Source: Metabacillus crassostreae (lineage in GTDB: Bacteria; Bacillota; Bacilli; Bacillales; Bacillaceae). Taken from it: 64,000 nt of DNA. Location of the stretch: NCBI RefSeq assembly GCF_016908395.1, contig NZ_JAFBDU010000005.1:124001-188000 (forward strand). The letters are read 5' to 3'. Under the pieces are notes generated by a model, which saw nothing but the letters and a program-made list of their open reading frames with translations, was not told the DNA's origin and ran no database searches. Positions 41,492-51,271 of the stretch are shown here, piece by piece. The translations under genes and the position numbers were made by a program. The stretch's first letter is position 1. Each line of letters begins with the position of its first letter.

Positions 41492-42241
41492 TTAAACATG
41501 AAAGAAGGAATCTAATTTTTCTGGACTTAATAGATTTCCAACAAAGAATGAACCAAACTCTCCGTAGCGTGCACTTACTTCATCAAAACGCATTTCATAT
41601 ACAAGCTTTTTGAATTGTAGTACATCATCAGCAAAAAGTGTTACTCCCCACTCATAGTCATCAAAGCCTACAGAGCCAGTTATGATTTGCTTTACCTTCC
41701 CTGCATATGAACGTCCAATTAAACCATGACTTCTCATCATTTCTTTACGCTCATCCATTGAAAGCATATACCAGTTATCATCACCTTGGCGACGCTTATC
41801 CATTGGATAAAAGCATGAGTATTTAGCTTGTGGAAGCTTCGGATATAGCCTTGAGCGAATGTGTGGATTTTGATATGGATCTTCGTTGCTTTCTCCAGCT
41901 AAATAGTTACTCAGCTCTACAACAGATACATATGAGTATGTAGGAATGGTAAATTCAGCAAGCTTTGTTTTGTTAAATTCAAGCTCAATGTCGTTAAGCT
42001 CTTCCATTGTTGGACGTAGAATCATCATCATAAAATCTGCTTTTTGACCAACAATTGAATAAAGAGCGTGTGTGCCTTGCTCATTATTTTCTGTTACATT
42101 CCATTTTTCAAGTAAGCCTAAAAATTCGTTGGTTACTTCTTGTCGTTCTTCATTAGTTAAGAGCTTCCATGAAGACCAATCTATTGAACGAAAATCATGT
42201 AAACAATACCAACCATCAAGTGTTTGTGCTGCTTCACTCAT
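41492..42241 (-). CDS. hemQ: Coproheme decarboxylase HemQ
   Basis: This 249-aa member of the chlorite-dismutase superfamily completes haem b synthesis in Gram-positives by oxidative decarboxylation of coprohaem III. Motifs seen are [15 protein letters not shown] (8-22), the Tyr-containing stretch around [12 protein letters not shown] (the catalytic Tyr region, about 140-151), [14 protein letters not shown] (proximal His) and [13 protein letters not shown]. It is ywfI of B. subtilis and lies divergent from pta as there. Supplying haem ties it to the qox oxidase in the same window. Confidence 0.93.
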   Translation of the reverse strand: MSEAAQTLDGWYCLHDFRSIDWSSWKLLTNEERQEVTNEFLGLLEKWNVTENNEQGTHALYSIVGQKADFMMMILRPTMEELNDIELEFNKTKLAEFTIPTYSYVSVVELSNYLAGESNEDPYQNPHIRSRLYPKLPQAKYSCFYPMDKRRQGDDNWYMLSMDERKEMMRSHGLIGRSYAGKVKQIITGSVGFDDYEWGVTLFADDVLQFKKLVYEMRFDEVSARYGEFGSFFVGNLLSPEKLDSFFHV

Positions 42242-42721
42242 TTATATTCACTCCTAATAAAAAATCATTATAGATACACTTTTACTATATCATAGTTTGT
42301 CCATACATCTCTGTGAATAAAACTTGAAAGTTAATAGAGATATACTTAAGTTTTAATAACTTTAAAAAAAACAGTTATTATGGATGGTGTTTCTGAAGAG
42401 CGTTTTTAATATCGTAGCAAATCCGTTCCATTCCACTATAGCAACCAACTCTGAGAAAGAAAGATTCAACAAGACTATATTAAGTACTAATTTGTACTTA
42501 GATAAAAAAACGAAGTATAAGAAATCAGCCATTTGCAAAAGAACAATGTACTTTGAACTGCTTAGTAATCAGCTTATATGACCGACTAAAACAAAATAAT
42601 CACCAATAAGAGTAACTTTACATTTTTTGGTGAAATATAAAAGTGGAAATGGATTATCATCATCACATTTTTTAGCGGTGTGTGTATTTTTCAGTTTATT
42701 TTGAAATTTAAGACTTTCGTA

Positions 42722-42735
42722 TGTAAGCGTTATTA
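42722..42735. promoter_or_regulatory. cre (CcpA site) upstream of pta
   Basis: TGTAAGCGTTATTA (42722-42735) matches the cre pattern TGNAANCGNWNNCW with one mismatch. Its centre is about 55 bp before the start site predicted from TTGAAA (42750-42755), 16 bp, TATTCT (42772-42777). Upstream cre sites activate pta and ackA in B. subtilis. The rest of the 580-base gap 42242-42821 shows no gene, only a short R2-like remnant near 42430. Confidence 0.65.
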
Positions 42736-42821
42736 GCTGTTTGTATTGTTTGAAATTACGAATAAGTGGAGTATTCTAGTGAAAGAAGGGTATTCACATA
42801 CCAAATAAGGGAGGTATTTTT

Positions 42822-43790
42822 GTGTCAGATTTATTTGCGACATTAAAAGAAAAAGTGAGCGGACAACAAGTTAAGATTGTTTTTCCAGAAGGGTTAGATG
42901 AAAGAATTTTAACAGCTGTTAACCGATTAGCTGGAGAAGGTATTTTACATCCGATTGTTATTGGTAACCAACAAGAGGTAACAAGTAAAGCCAATGAGTT
43001 CAATTTAACATTAGATGGTGTAGAAGTATTAGATCCTCATACATATCCAGAAATGGACCAGCTTGTAGCAGCCTTTGTTGAAAGACGTAAAGGAAAAGCA
43101 ACGGAAGAAGATGCACGTAAAATACTTTTAGATGAAAACTACTTTGGAACAATGCTTGTTCATCTAGGTAAAGCACATGGTCTTGTAAGTGGTGCTGTGC
43201 ATTCTACTGCAGACACAGTTCGCCCAGCTTTACAAATTATTAAAACAAAAGAAGGAATTAAAAAGACTTCTGGTGTATTTATCATGGTTCGTGGTGATGA
43301 AAAATATGTTTTTGCTGATTGTGCAATTAATATTTCACCAGATAGCCAAGATCTTGCGGAAATTGCCATTGCTAGTGCGGAAACAGCAAAAATGTTTAAT
43401 ATCGAACCACGTGTTGCGATGCTAAGCTTCTCAACAAAAGGATCAGCAAAATCTCCAGAAACAGAAAGAGTTTCAAATGCAGTTGAAATCGCAAAACAAC
43501 TGAATCCATCTATTGTTCTTGATGGTGAGTTCCAATTTGATGCTGCATTTGTTCCATCTGTAGCTGAAAAGAAAGCTCCTGATTCTGTTATTAAAGGAGA
43601 TGCGAATATATTCGTATTCCCTAGCCTTGAAGCAGGTAACATCGGCTACAAAATTGCTCAACGCTTAGGTAATTTTGAAGCAGTTGGACCAATCCTACAA
43701 GGATTAAACAAGCCTGTAAATGACTTATCACGTGGCTGTAATGCAGAAGATGTTTATAAATTGGCATTAATCACTGCAGCTCAAGCTTAA
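42822..43790 (+). CDS. pta: Phosphate acetyltransferase
   Basis: This 322-aa enzyme converts acetyl-CoA and phosphate to acetyl phosphate in the overflow pathway to acetate. It matches what I recall of B. subtilis Pta almost end to end: VKIVFPEGLDERILTAVNRL, GLVSGAVHSTADTVRPALQI, SGVFIMVRGDEKYVFADCAI and VNDLSRGCNAEDVYKLALIT. The start is GTG 42822 after GGGAGG. ackA is not adjacent. A cre lies upstream. Confidence 0.97.
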   Translation: MSDLFATLKEKVSGQQVKIVFPEGLDERILTAVNRLAGEGILHPIVIGNQQEVTSKANEFNLTLDGVEVLDPHTYPEMDQLVAAFVERRKGKATEEDARKILLDENYFGTMLVHLGKAHGLVSGAVHSTADTVRPALQIIKTKEGIKKTSGVFIMVRGDEKYVFADCAINISPDSQDLAEIAIASAETAKMFNIEPRVAMLSFSTKGSAKSPETERVSNAVEIAKQLNPSIVLDGEFQFDAAFVPSVAEKKAPDSVIKGDANIFVFPSLEAGNIGYKIAQRLGNFEAVGPILQGLNKPVNDLSRGCNAEDVYKLALITAAQA

Positions 43791-43798
43791 AAAGTACA

Positions 43799-43836
43799 GG
43801 GGGGGTCAGACCCCGATAAAGGATCTGGCCCTCCAA
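43799..43836 (+). terminator. GGGGTCAGACCCC hairpin after pta
   Basis: The palindrome GGGGTCAGACCCC (43805-43817) is followed by GGATCTGGCCCTCC, which can also pair with the left side. There is no good T-run, so it may be a weak terminator. A similar palindrome terminates speB at 57336-57365. Confidence 0.45.
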
Positions 43837-44008
43837 ATTATTGTGCAAGTAAGCTATATAGTTCACAAAGGTTAGTGAAAACAATATGTTTATTCCAAAC
43901 CAAAAATCTTGCAAAAATCCCCTTTAAACATTCCTTTTATAATGACATCTACCATAAACCTTCGTAAATGATATAATGAGATAATTATTTTGTTAATGGG
44001 AGTAAAAT

Positions 44009-44860
44009 ATGAATATGTTAATCTCTTCAGCTTCATTAATTCATCAGCCACAATGGCGTTATATTGATCATTCAAGCCTAGGACCACAATTCGATGCACA
44101 GCATTCATTTGCGATTGATGATACATTATGTGCAAGTGTAGGGAAAGCTGTATCTCCTGCAGTTGCAAGAACCTGGATTCATCACGATACAATTGTTTTA
44201 GGTATTCAAGATACAAAGCTTCCGTTTTTAAAGGATGGAGTTGAATTTCTAAATCAAAGTGGCTACAAGGTGATTGTCCGGAATTCTGGTGGACTAGCTG
44301 TTGTTTTAGATAAAAATGTTTTAAATATATCACTTATTTTTCCTGATAGTGAAAAGGGTATAGACATTAATCGAGGCTATGATGCTATGCTTGCATTAAT
44401 TAAATATATGTTTAAAAATCATGGAGCAAAGATAGAGGCACGCGAAATTGTTGGATCATATTGCCCTGGCAGCTATGATTTAAGTATAGATGGCAAAAAG
44501 TTTGCTGGTATTTCTCAAAGAAGACTTAGAGGTGGAATAGCGGTTCAAATTTATCTGTGTGTATCTGAAAGCGGAGAAGATCGAGCAGATTTAATTAGAC
44601 AATTTTACGAGCTGTCCTTAAAAGGTGCTTCAACAAAGTTTACTTTTCCTTTAATAAAGCCTAGCACAATGTCATCACTTGCTGACCTGCTTCAAACAGA
44701 TTTAACGGTAGAAAAGCTGTTGTTAGAGCTTTTACTAACATTAAAAAATCACAGTGAGCAAATAATTTCTTCTTCATTAACACCTGATGAACAGCTTCTT
44801 TTTCAACAAAATCTTATTAGAATGAATGATCGAAATGACAAGGTTTTTTCGAAAATATAA
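44009..44860 (+). CDS. lipL: Octanoyl-[GcvH]:protein N-octanoyltransferase LipL
   Basis: This 283-aa amidotransferase moves octanoyl groups from GcvH to the E2 subunits in Firmicutes lipoate synthesis. The active-site Cys is in [11 protein letters not shown] (Cys152), followed by the Lys motif [15 protein letters not shown] 44009 has GGGAG 6 nt upstream; a Met two codons later would fit the numbering of B. subtilis LipL better but is poorly spaced. It is ywfL in the B. subtilis order. Confidence 0.93.
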   Translation: MNMLISSASLIHQPQWRYIDHSSLGPQFDAQHSFAIDDTLCASVGKAVSPAVARTWIHHDTIVLGIQDTKLPFLKDGVEFLNQSGYKVIVRNSGGLAVVLDKNVLNISLIFPDSEKGIDINRGYDAMLALIKYMFKNHGAKIEAREIVGSYCPGSYDLSIDGKKFAGISQRRLRGGIAVQIYLCVSESGEDRADLIRQFYELSLKGASTKFTFPLIKPSTMSSLADLLQTDLTVEKLLLELLLTLKNHSEQIISSSLTPDEQLLFQQNLIRMNDRNDKVFSKI

Positions 44861-44861
44861 A

Positions 44862-44902
44862 AAAGAAAGTCAGCTATCAATTTAAGGTAGCTGACTTTCT
44901 TT
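44862..44902. terminator. Bidirectional terminator, lipL / ecsC-like gene
   Basis: AAAGAAAGTCAGCTA (44862-44876) and TAGCTGACTTTCTTT (44888-44902) form a perfect 15-bp stem, usable in both directions. Confidence 0.92.
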
Positions 44903-44915
44903 GCAACGTTGCATT

Positions 44916-45725
44916 TTATTCGCTTTGAACCAAGTCTAGCTTTTCTAGTATTCTTCTTTTTCTGTACAGCATAATCCCTGCTTCTGATATATCATGAATC
45001 ATAGAGCGGTTAGTCATCGCGCCAAAGAGAATGCCTGCGATGGGGACCATTTGGAGAAGCTTTTTCCAACCAAATTGATCTCGGTAAGTATAAACAACCT
45101 CACGCCAGCCTTGAAGCTGTGATATCATCTCACTTTTAGTTGCCTTATCTTGACCATAGTAGGATGATAACTCATTTAAGATTGCTTGTTTTCCAACAAT
45201 GTCAGCTGATACAAACTGCAGACATTTTAAGATGAAAATTCGCTCTTCACGATCTTTTGGATCGTACCCATAGGCAATAGCAATTTCTTGAAGAGTTTTA
45301 AGGGATAAACCTAATAAAACGGGAATATCGATTGCTAGGGTGAAGATTCCTCCAACTCCAGTAGTGGCTCCCTGTATTGTCGCAAGATTACTACGATTTG
45401 TTTTTAGATCTTGACCAATTTGATCCATTGTCATTAATGGTAGAGTGGCGATTTCAGATATAGCTGTTATCTCATGTTCGGAGTGCTTATTAATTCTCGC
45501 TAGTATTAATTTTTCCTGTGTTAAATATTGTCCACCATTTTGTACAAATTGACCAAGTTCATCAAGCAAAACACTAATCTTTTTTTGAATGAAATTTGGT
45601 GTTAATTTATCTAATATTTTAAAAGGAAGTCTACCAATTCTTTCCCAAAACCAAATTCCTTTTTGGTCCTTCTCCCAGCTTTCTATTCCTTTTAGCTCAG
45701 TTTCTAACCAAACCTTAGTTTCCAT
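44916..45725 (-). CDS. EcsC-family protein
   Basis: This 269-aa protein matches the EcsC family: a hydrophobic central part (GATTGVGGIFTLAIDIPVLLG at about 119-139, then LKTLQEIAIAYGYDP) and MVPIAGILFGAMTNRSMIHD near the C-terminus. EcsC is encoded with the EcsAB transporter in B. subtilis, but no ecsAB genes are nearby. Role unknown; a membrane-associated function is inferred from the hydrophobic segments. Confidence 0.8.
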   Translation of the reverse strand: METKVWLETELKGIESWEKDQKGIWFWERIGRLPFKILDKLTPNFIQKKISVLLDELGQFVQNGGQYLTQEKLILARINKHSEHEITAISEIATLPLMTMDQIGQDLKTNRSNLATIQGATTGVGGIFTLAIDIPVLLGLSLKTLQEIAIAYGYDPKDREERIFILKCLQFVSADIVGKQAILNELSSYYGQDKATKSEMISQLQGWREVVYTYRDQFGWKKLLQMVPIAGILFGAMTNRSMIHDISEAGIMLYRKRRILEKLDLVQSE

Positions 45726-45963
45726 CTAAATCCCTGCCTTTTTATACTTACTTGAAGACCCTTTTTTTGAAAAATTGTAAATTATACAAATGAACTGTTA
45801 CAAGCATTGATTTTATCGATTAAAGCATAAAAAATATCATCCTTAGACTATATACCAGTGTTAATCACAAGACTTACTCTTTAAAATTTCTCTAGTATGT
45901 ATATGTTTACGATTTTAGGATGTACTAAGTTTCAAAATTCACTCAGATAACTTTCTTAATAAT

Positions 45964-45992
45964 AAAAAGACGTGAAGCTTCCACGTCTTTTT
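45964..45992. terminator. Terminator of rsfA
   Basis: AAAAAGACGTG (45964-45974) and CACGTCTTTTT (45982-45992) with a 7-nt loop. Confidence 0.9.
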
Positions 45993-46019
45993 GTTTCTAT
46001 TAATATACCCATTAATTGT

Positions 46020-46832
46020 TTATTCAGCCATTTTTTCCAAATTGCCATTGCGATCCATTTTAAAGGTTGTAGATACAGAGCGATCTTCTTCATCAAATAA
46101 CACTAGTTTTCTTGCTCTGTTCATGATTTTCATTAATGTTTCATAGTCTTCTTGAACAGTTACTGTGTCTTGTTCTAATCTTGCAACCTTTTTACTTAGT
46201 TCCTCATTTTGGGCATAAAGCTCTTGGTTTTCACGCTTTAAACGTCTATTTTCACTTACAAGTGCTTCAGAGTGCTCATTGCTTGATTGGTAGGACTGTA
46301 AAAATGAAATAACTTGCTTCATTGTTAACCGACCAGTAGCAGGAACAAATTGGTTTAAATTAGATGTTTTATTGATGTTCATAGCAGGTTGTGGAGCTAC
46401 TTTAGGTGCTGGAGCTGGAGATGATAGATTTGTTTTGACATCCTCATCTTCAGGCATAACCTCTGCCATATGACTCTCTAAAGCTGACATCATAGTAAGT
46501 TCTTCTTGTTCATCAAAATCGACGTCAGAATTAACTTCTGCTCCTTCTGGCATATCTGGTGTATATAATAATTGTTTTTTGACTGGTTGTCCTTTTCCAA
46601 GTGCTCTCATACGTTGTTTGCGTTGTTTTTTTGCTAGTTGAAGAGCTTTTTCATAATCATGTCTTACAACTGCATTCCAGCGAAAGCCACAAGCAGCAGA
46701 TGTGCGGTTTAACTTATCTCCAACTTCTTCAAACGCATTTAGCTGTGTGCTGCCTTCACGAACATGTCGTAGTACTGTTTCAGCTAGTAATAAATCATTT
46801 TCTTCTGACCATGCATCTTGTCTTTGTTTCAT
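46020..46832 (-). CDS. rsfA: Prespore-specific regulator RsfA
   Basis: This 270-aa protein has an N-terminal Myb/SANT-like DNA-binding domain ([20 protein letters not shown] then [20 protein letters not shown] and ACGFRWN), an acidic/Pro-Ala linker and a C-terminal coiled coil (about 200-245). RsfA tunes SigF-dependent genes in the forespore. ATG 46832 is chosen because GGGAGTTGG lies upstream and the family starts here; a frame extending 25 codons further lacks a ribosome site. It is ywfN in the B. subtilis order. Confidence 0.9.
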   Translation of the reverse strand: MKQRQDAWSEENDLLLAETVLRHVREGSTQLNAFEEVGDKLNRTSAACGFRWNAVVRHDYEKALQLAKKQRKQRMRALGKGQPVKKQLLYTPDMPEGAEVNSDVDFDEQEELTMMSALESHMAEVMPEDEDVKTNLSSPAPAPKVAPQPAMNINKTSNLNQFVPATGRLTMKQVISFLQSYQSSNEHSEALVSENRRLKRENQELYAQNEELSKKVARLEQDTVTVQEDYETLMKIMNRARKLVLFDEEDRSVSTTFKMDRNGNLEKMAE

Positions 46833-47207
46833 TTTTTCCAACTCCCTATATAAATAGATGTTTTTTAAATGTAGTATTTCACTGTCAATAGCATGGACAA
46901 CTTTCAATTGTTTTATACAAACATCTTAAGAGGATAGTAGATTTTTTTCATTATGCCTAAAAACATAAAGTTTTCTTACACCTTTTTAATCTATTATTAA
47001 TCTTTAATAACAGGGAAAAGTACCCGGAAATGGAATAGAAAAGTGTTATTAATCATGAGGGTTTACTTGCATGTAGACTTATTTAAAGGTAAAATACCTT
47101 TTAGTGCAAAATTGAATGAGTCCAAAAATGTAAACTAAAAGTAGTTTCCTTTTGTGAATATAGGATGTATCAAGTAGTCCATGAAAGTTGAGAAAGGATC
47201 GATAATG
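46833..47207. other. Intergenic region rsfA / DUF1450
   Basis: These 375 bases separate divergent genes. A small palindrome, AAAGGTA (47085-47091) and TACCTTT (47095-47101), is visible. I looked for a SigF or SigG promoter before rsfA and found none that fits both boxes. Otherwise AT-rich with no gene seen. Confidence 0.5.
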
Positions 47208-47432
47208 ATGGCAAATGAATTTCGTATTTGTGATGATTGCCAAGCAACAAATATAAAAACGCTTGTTCCTCGTTTAAATAAAATAGATTCAGAAGCTAAG
47301 ATAGATATTGCTTGTCAATCTTATTGCGGTCCTGGGAGAAAGAAATCCTTTGCCTTTGTAAACAATCGCCCAGTTTCTGCCCCAACTGAAGATGAGTTAA
47401 TCGAGAAAATTGAAAAAAAACTAGCAAAATAA
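47208..47432 (+). CDS. DUF1450 (YuzB-like) protein
   Basis: This 74-aa protein has the DUF1450 pattern: [11 protein letters not shown] with a CxxC pair (8-11) and [20 protein letters not shown], similar to YuzB. The Cys pattern suggests a metal or redox role, not established. ATG 47208 has AAAGGA 8 nt upstream; an ATG directly before it is less well spaced. Confidence 0.8.
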   Translation: MANEFRICDDCQATNIKTLVPRLNKIDSEAKIDIACQSYCGPGRKKSFAFVNNRPVSAPTEDELIEKIEKKLAK

Positions 47433-47469
47433 AATCACCTCTGTGACTTTTTACAAAGGTGATTTTTTT
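47431..47469 (+). terminator. Terminator of the DUF1450 gene
   Basis: AAATCACCT (47432-47440) and AGGTGATTT (47457-47465) with a T-run. Confidence 0.85.
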
Positions 47470-47668
47470 ATTGAGTAATAAAGTAGCGTCTGGATTCATC
47501 ATAGTGGGAGCAAACTCCTTACTACCTATCAACTTATTAAAACAGCTTTCATAAAAAACAATCGCAAATTATGGGTGTTCATGTCGAGTTGAAGTCGATA
47601 TAATAAAAGCAGTCGATTTAGTTACGAAAAACAACCTTAAAAATGATAGAACGGAAGAGGGAAAGACA

Positions 47669-48967
47669 ATGCTAAATGAAAAGTTGTCTGAGGAAAAGGT
47701 TTTTAAAGATCCCGTTCACCGCTATATACATGTACGTGACAAGCTTATTTGGGATCTAATTGGAACGAAGGAATTCCAACGTTTGCGAAGAATTCGTCAG
47801 TTAGGAACAACATACTTAACCTTTCATGGTGCTGAGCATAGCCGATTTAACCATTCTCTTGGTGTATATGAAATTGTGAGACGTATTGTTGATGATGTAT
47901 TTAATGGTCGTCCTGAATGGGATGATGAAGAAAGATTATTATGTCTTTGTGCAGCACTTTTGCATGATTTAGGACATGGTCCTTTTTCCCATTCGTTTGA
48001 AAAAGTTTTTCATCTGGATCATGAAGATTTTACGCAGAAAATTATATTAGGTGATACAGAGGTTCATGCTGTTCTAAGTAAAGTAGATAAAAGCTTTCCG
48101 AAGAAGGTCGCTGAAGTTATTGCCAAAACCTATGAAAAGAAACAGGTTGTAAGTTTAATATCTAGCCAGATTGATGCCGATCGAATGGATTACTTACAAC
48201 GAGATGCTTACTATACAGGTGTTAGCTACGGTCATTTTGATATGGAACGTATTCTTCGTGTTATGCGTCCAAGAGAAGATCAAGTGGTGATTAAAAGTAG
48301 TGGAATGCATGCTGTTGAGGATTATATTATGAGTCGTTATCAAATGTACTGGCAGGTTTATTTTCACCCAGTTACTAGAAGCGCGGAAGTTATCCTTACC
48401 AAAATTCTCCATCGGGCAAAACAACTGCATCACGAATTTTATACCTTTAAACATAATCCTATACATTTTTATTCAATATTTGAAGATGAACTAACCTTAG
48501 AAGACTATTTAAAGTTAGATGAATCAATCATTCTCTATTATTTTCAAGCATGGCTTGAGGAAGATGATCCGATTTTAAGTGATTTATGTAGACGATTCAT
48601 GAATCGCCAATTATTTAAGTTTGTTGAATTTAATCCTAATGTTCAAATGATGACATTAATTGAGTTAACAACACTATTTAAAAAAGCTGGTATCGATCCA
48701 GAATATTATTTAGTTGTTGATTCATCCTCTGATCTGCCATATGACTTCTATCGTCCGGGTGAAGAAGAAGAGAGATTGCCTATTCATTTATTAATGCCAA
48801 ATGGTGAATTAAAAGAGTTATCAAGACAATCAGAAATTGTCGATGCCATATCTGGCAAAAGAAGAACAGATCATAAATTATATTTTCCATTAGACTTAAT
48901 CGAGGATTTATCAACAAAACGAACGGCAAAAAAGAGAATCCTTGAATTATTAAATATAAATAAATAG
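47669..48967 (+). CDS. ywfO: HD-domain phosphohydrolase YwfO
   Basis: This 432-aa protein has an HD domain of the dGTPase-like class: HSRFNHSLGVYE (His57/His62 region), the HD pair HDLGHGPFSHSFE (99-111) and SSQIDADRMDYL. The C-terminal third is alpha-beta. B. subtilis YwfO is an HD protein that has been linked to nucleotide hydrolysis. It is followed by ywgA with a short gap, as in B. subtilis. Confidence 0.88.
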   Translation: MLNEKLSEEKVFKDPVHRYIHVRDKLIWDLIGTKEFQRLRRIRQLGTTYLTFHGAEHSRFNHSLGVYEIVRRIVDDVFNGRPEWDDEERLLCLCAALLHDLGHGPFSHSFEKVFHLDHEDFTQKIILGDTEVHAVLSKVDKSFPKKVAEVIAKTYEKKQVVSLISSQIDADRMDYLQRDAYYTGVSYGHFDMERILRVMRPREDQVVIKSSGMHAVEDYIMSRYQMYWQVYFHPVTRSAEVILTKILHRAKQLHHEFYTFKHNPIHFYSIFEDELTLEDYLKLDESIILYYFQAWLEEDDPILSDLCRRFMNRQLFKFVEFNPNVQMMTLIELTTLFKKAGIDPEYYLVVDSSSDLPYDFYRPGEEEERLPIHLLMPNGELKELSRQSEIVDAISGKRRTDHKLYFPLDLIEDLSTKRTAKKRILELLNINK

Positions 48968-49010
48968 TAATGATAGAAACAAAGAGATGTTAGGAGATGA
49001 CGGGGCTTTG

Positions 49011-49529
49011 ATGAAAGAACATGCTAAGCTGATGGAAGTAATCTCATCAGCTGGAGAAATCATTGGTCGGAAAAAGTTACAAAAGATGATTTATATTGCC
49101 AAAAAAATAGAGCTTCCTTTCTATGAAAAATATAATTTCCATTTTTATGGTCCTTACTCTGAGGAATTAACTCTTCGTATCGAAGAGCTTTGTAATTTAG
49201 GATTTTTAAATGAAATTCATGAAAAAAAGGGTGGTTATTTTCAGTACCGTTATTCACTAACAGACGCTGGAAGTGATTTTTTAGGACATTATGATTTAGA
49301 TTTACCACCACTAAAAGACTGTATGTTGAATTTAAATGAACAAAGTTCACGCTTTCTAGAGCTTGTTTCAACGATTCTTTATTTTGAAGGACATTCTAAA
49401 GAAGAAGTTAAAGAGAAGGTATTCACGTTAAAGAGCAAGCAGCGCTACACTGAGGAAGAAGTGAATGAAGCGTATCTATATATTGAAAAAGTAAAGGATA
49501 TTGTGAAAAACGAAGTCGCCCAACATTAA
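49011..49529 (+). CDS. ywgA: YwgA-family protein
   Basis: This protein is about 172 aa and has a SocA/GepA-like opening: SSAGEIIGRKKLQKMIYIAK and FYGPYSEELTLRIEELCNLG, then a C-terminal helical part. The family start corresponds to MKEHAKLM, so I use ATG 49011. The spacing from GGAG (48992-48995) is long, so TTG 49008 or ATG 48987 remain possible. It lies 43 nt after ywfO, probably in one operon. Function unknown. Confidence 0.75.
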   Translation: MKEHAKLMEVISSAGEIIGRKKLQKMIYIAKKIELPFYEKYNFHFYGPYSEELTLRIEELCNLGFLNEIHEKKGGYFQYRYSLTDAGSDFLGHYDLDLPPLKDCMLNLNEQSSRFLELVSTILYFEGHSKEEVKEKVFTLKSKQRYTEEEVNEAYLYIEKVKDIVKNEVAQH

Positions 49530-49550
49530 TTTAATGTGGCGGCTTTTTTT
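49515..49550 (+). terminator. Terminator of ywfO-ywgA
   Basis: GTCGCCCAACATTAA pairs with TTTAATGTGGCGGC (imperfectly), then seven T. The stem overlaps the ywgA stop codon. Confidence 0.75.
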
Positions 49551-49696
49551 AGTCTTTATTCATAATATCTCGCTCCTTGTACACACTATCTTTGTAAAAG
49601 GCTTTTTTGGGAAACACTGATGCTATAAGAAAATGATGTACATTTAGTAACAGCTTAAAAAAGAGCCGTGTAAAACAGATAAAAAGGAGTGATCAT

Positions 49697-50401
49697 ATGG
49701 AATCACATGATAATCAAGGTTTTTCACATGATGAATTTAAATTAAACAAAACAGGCTTTGATCCACAAATGCCAGGACATCAGTCAAACCACCAAGATAA
49801 AATGATTTTACGCCAAGAACCAAGAATGGCGAGAAAAGAAGGTAGTGGGATTAGTTTACCTTACGAAACTCGTCAGGAGATGGGCTTGCAGCTAGATGAG
49901 CATAATTGTGCATTAAATGTGGCACTTAACCAATACACGAAACATCATTGGTTAACAGAAGGAGCAGAATCATTTGGAAGCTTACATCATATTTTAGATG
50001 AACATATTGATGTAACAAAGAAGCATATTGATATGATTGGTGAAAGAGTTGCGCGCTTAGGGATGGTGCCAACCGCTCATCCTGTTACTCAGCATGAGCT
50101 TTCATATATTAAGCATGAAGTAGAAGGTCGCTACACAATGAGAGACTTCCTGCGAAATGACCTTGAGCATGAAATTAAAATTCAAGGCATGATGAGAAAA
50201 ACAATTAGTCGTGCTCATGAACTAAATGATTTTGGCACAGTGCAGGTATTAGAAGGAGTACTATTAAAGCGTGAAGACTTTGGTTATCACATTTGGAGCC
50301 TGCTTGAAGATGATACCCTTGTTCGTGGCATGAAGCATCTTCTTGATGGAGAAGATGATATTGCATCTAATCGTAAGTTAAATGACAATTTAAAGCATTG
50401 A
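49697..50401 (+). CDS. Dps/ferritin-like protein with N-terminal extension
   Basis: This 234-aa protein has a ferritin-like Dps domain at about 65-225. The Dps ferroxidase pattern is visible: KHHWLTEGAESFGSLHHILDE and KKHIDMIGERVARLGMVPTAHP. The N-terminal 60 residues are a charged, Gln/His/Met-rich extension that usual Dps proteins lack. Iron storage or DNA protection is inferred from the fold. GGGAAA (49609-49614) resembles a SigB -10 box, but the -35 box fits poorly. Confidence 0.75.
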   Translation: MESHDNQGFSHDEFKLNKTGFDPQMPGHQSNHQDKMILRQEPRMARKEGSGISLPYETRQEMGLQLDEHNCALNVALNQYTKHHWLTEGAESFGSLHHILDEHIDVTKKHIDMIGERVARLGMVPTAHPVTQHELSYIKHEVEGRYTMRDFLRNDLEHEIKIQGMMRKTISRAHELNDFGTVQVLEGVLLKREDFGYHIWSLLEDDTLVRGMKHLLDGEDDIASNRKLNDNLKH

Positions 50402-50507
50402 TTACTAATTCCTGTATTGCTATTTGCTAGAAATGAAAGTGAGGAAACCTTTTAAATGGCTTCCTCTTTTAAATCTTATAAATCAAATTTTGCATTTATA
50501 TATCTAC

Positions 50508-50693
50508 CTATTCGTCGCTTAAACGCTTACCACCTAATGCATAATTGTTTTTGCTCATTTCTTCAATGAAGATAGCGATCTTTTCTGCAGGAGCACCTGT
50601 TGTTTCTGATACAGCTGCTGTAACCTTTTCAACTAAAGCTTTTTTTTGTTCCTCTGTTCGGCCTTCTAGCATTTTAACTGTTACATATGGCAT
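50508..50693 (-). CDS. ywhB: 4-oxalocrotonate tautomerase family protein YwhB
   Basis: This 61-aa tautomerase has the catalytic Pro directly after the initiator Met (MPYVTVKMLEGRTEEQKKAL), and Arg residues and the C-terminal YALGGKRLSDE match B. subtilis YwhB. It is a small hexamer-forming enzyme with promiscuous tautomerase activity; the natural substrate is unknown. Ribosome site AAAGGAGAG. Confidence 0.92.
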   Translation of the reverse strand: MPYVTVKMLEGRTEEQKKALVEKVTAAVSETTGAPAEKIAIFIEEMSKNNYALGGKRLSDE

Positions 50694-50924
50694 TGTACTC
50701 TCTCCTTTTACCTTCTCTTTTTACAAAATTCTGTGAATGATGTCGATGAAAAAATATGTATAAACCACCTATCGAAAGCATTTGTACAAGAAATTGATCC
50801 TTAAATATAGTATACTTTATTCGAAAATAGATTGCATTACATGTTAATGTAGAAGGATATAGCGATTTATATAGAGATAGATCTTGACCTAAGTTGATCA
50901 TTTATCACTCGATATAAATAGTGT

Positions 50925-51063
50925 AGTGTTAGTTGATCTTCTCTCCAGGTTGCTCGCTTTCCGCGGGGCGGGCGGTGAGCTTCCTCGGCGCACAGCGCCT
51001 GTGGGATCTCACCTGTCCCGCTGCACCCGCAGGAGTCTCGCACCTTCCGATACGATCAACTTA
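50925..51063 (-). repeat. GC-rich palindromic repeat with GTTGATC ends
   Basis: It is bounded by AGTTGATC (about 50931) and GATCAACT (51053-51060). Inside lie CGCTTTCCGCGGGG, the inverted words GTGAGCTTCC / GGATCTCACC, CAGCGCCTGTGG and CACCCGCAGGAGTCTCG. Read on the minus strand it shares CTCCTGCGGG and CCCGCGGAAAGCGA words with 35950-36063. It occupies part of the 578-base gap 50694-51271; no gene was seen in that gap. Confidence 0.8.
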
Positions 51064-51271
51064 CTCAGTTTTGTTATTAAATAAAGTTTAAAGCTATAAG
51101 ATCTATTTAAGAACCTTTTTAAAATTAAGCATTGAGACATTTTCTTTATAAAATAGAAAACCCTTATCTATTGAGATAAGATGCCCAAGCTTTATACAGA
51201 ATTACATATTTAGATTTATTTCAACACCTCAATGTCTGTTCAAATTTTACATATAACCAAAGGAGAAATAA

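Noticed and set aside
42384-42581. 65-codon frame before pta
   Set aside because: No ribosome site, odd composition, and it starts inside a repeat remnant.
49609-49614. SigB promoter of the Dps-like gene
   Set aside because: GGGAAA fits the -10 box, but no acceptable GTTTAA-like box lies 12-15 bp upstream.
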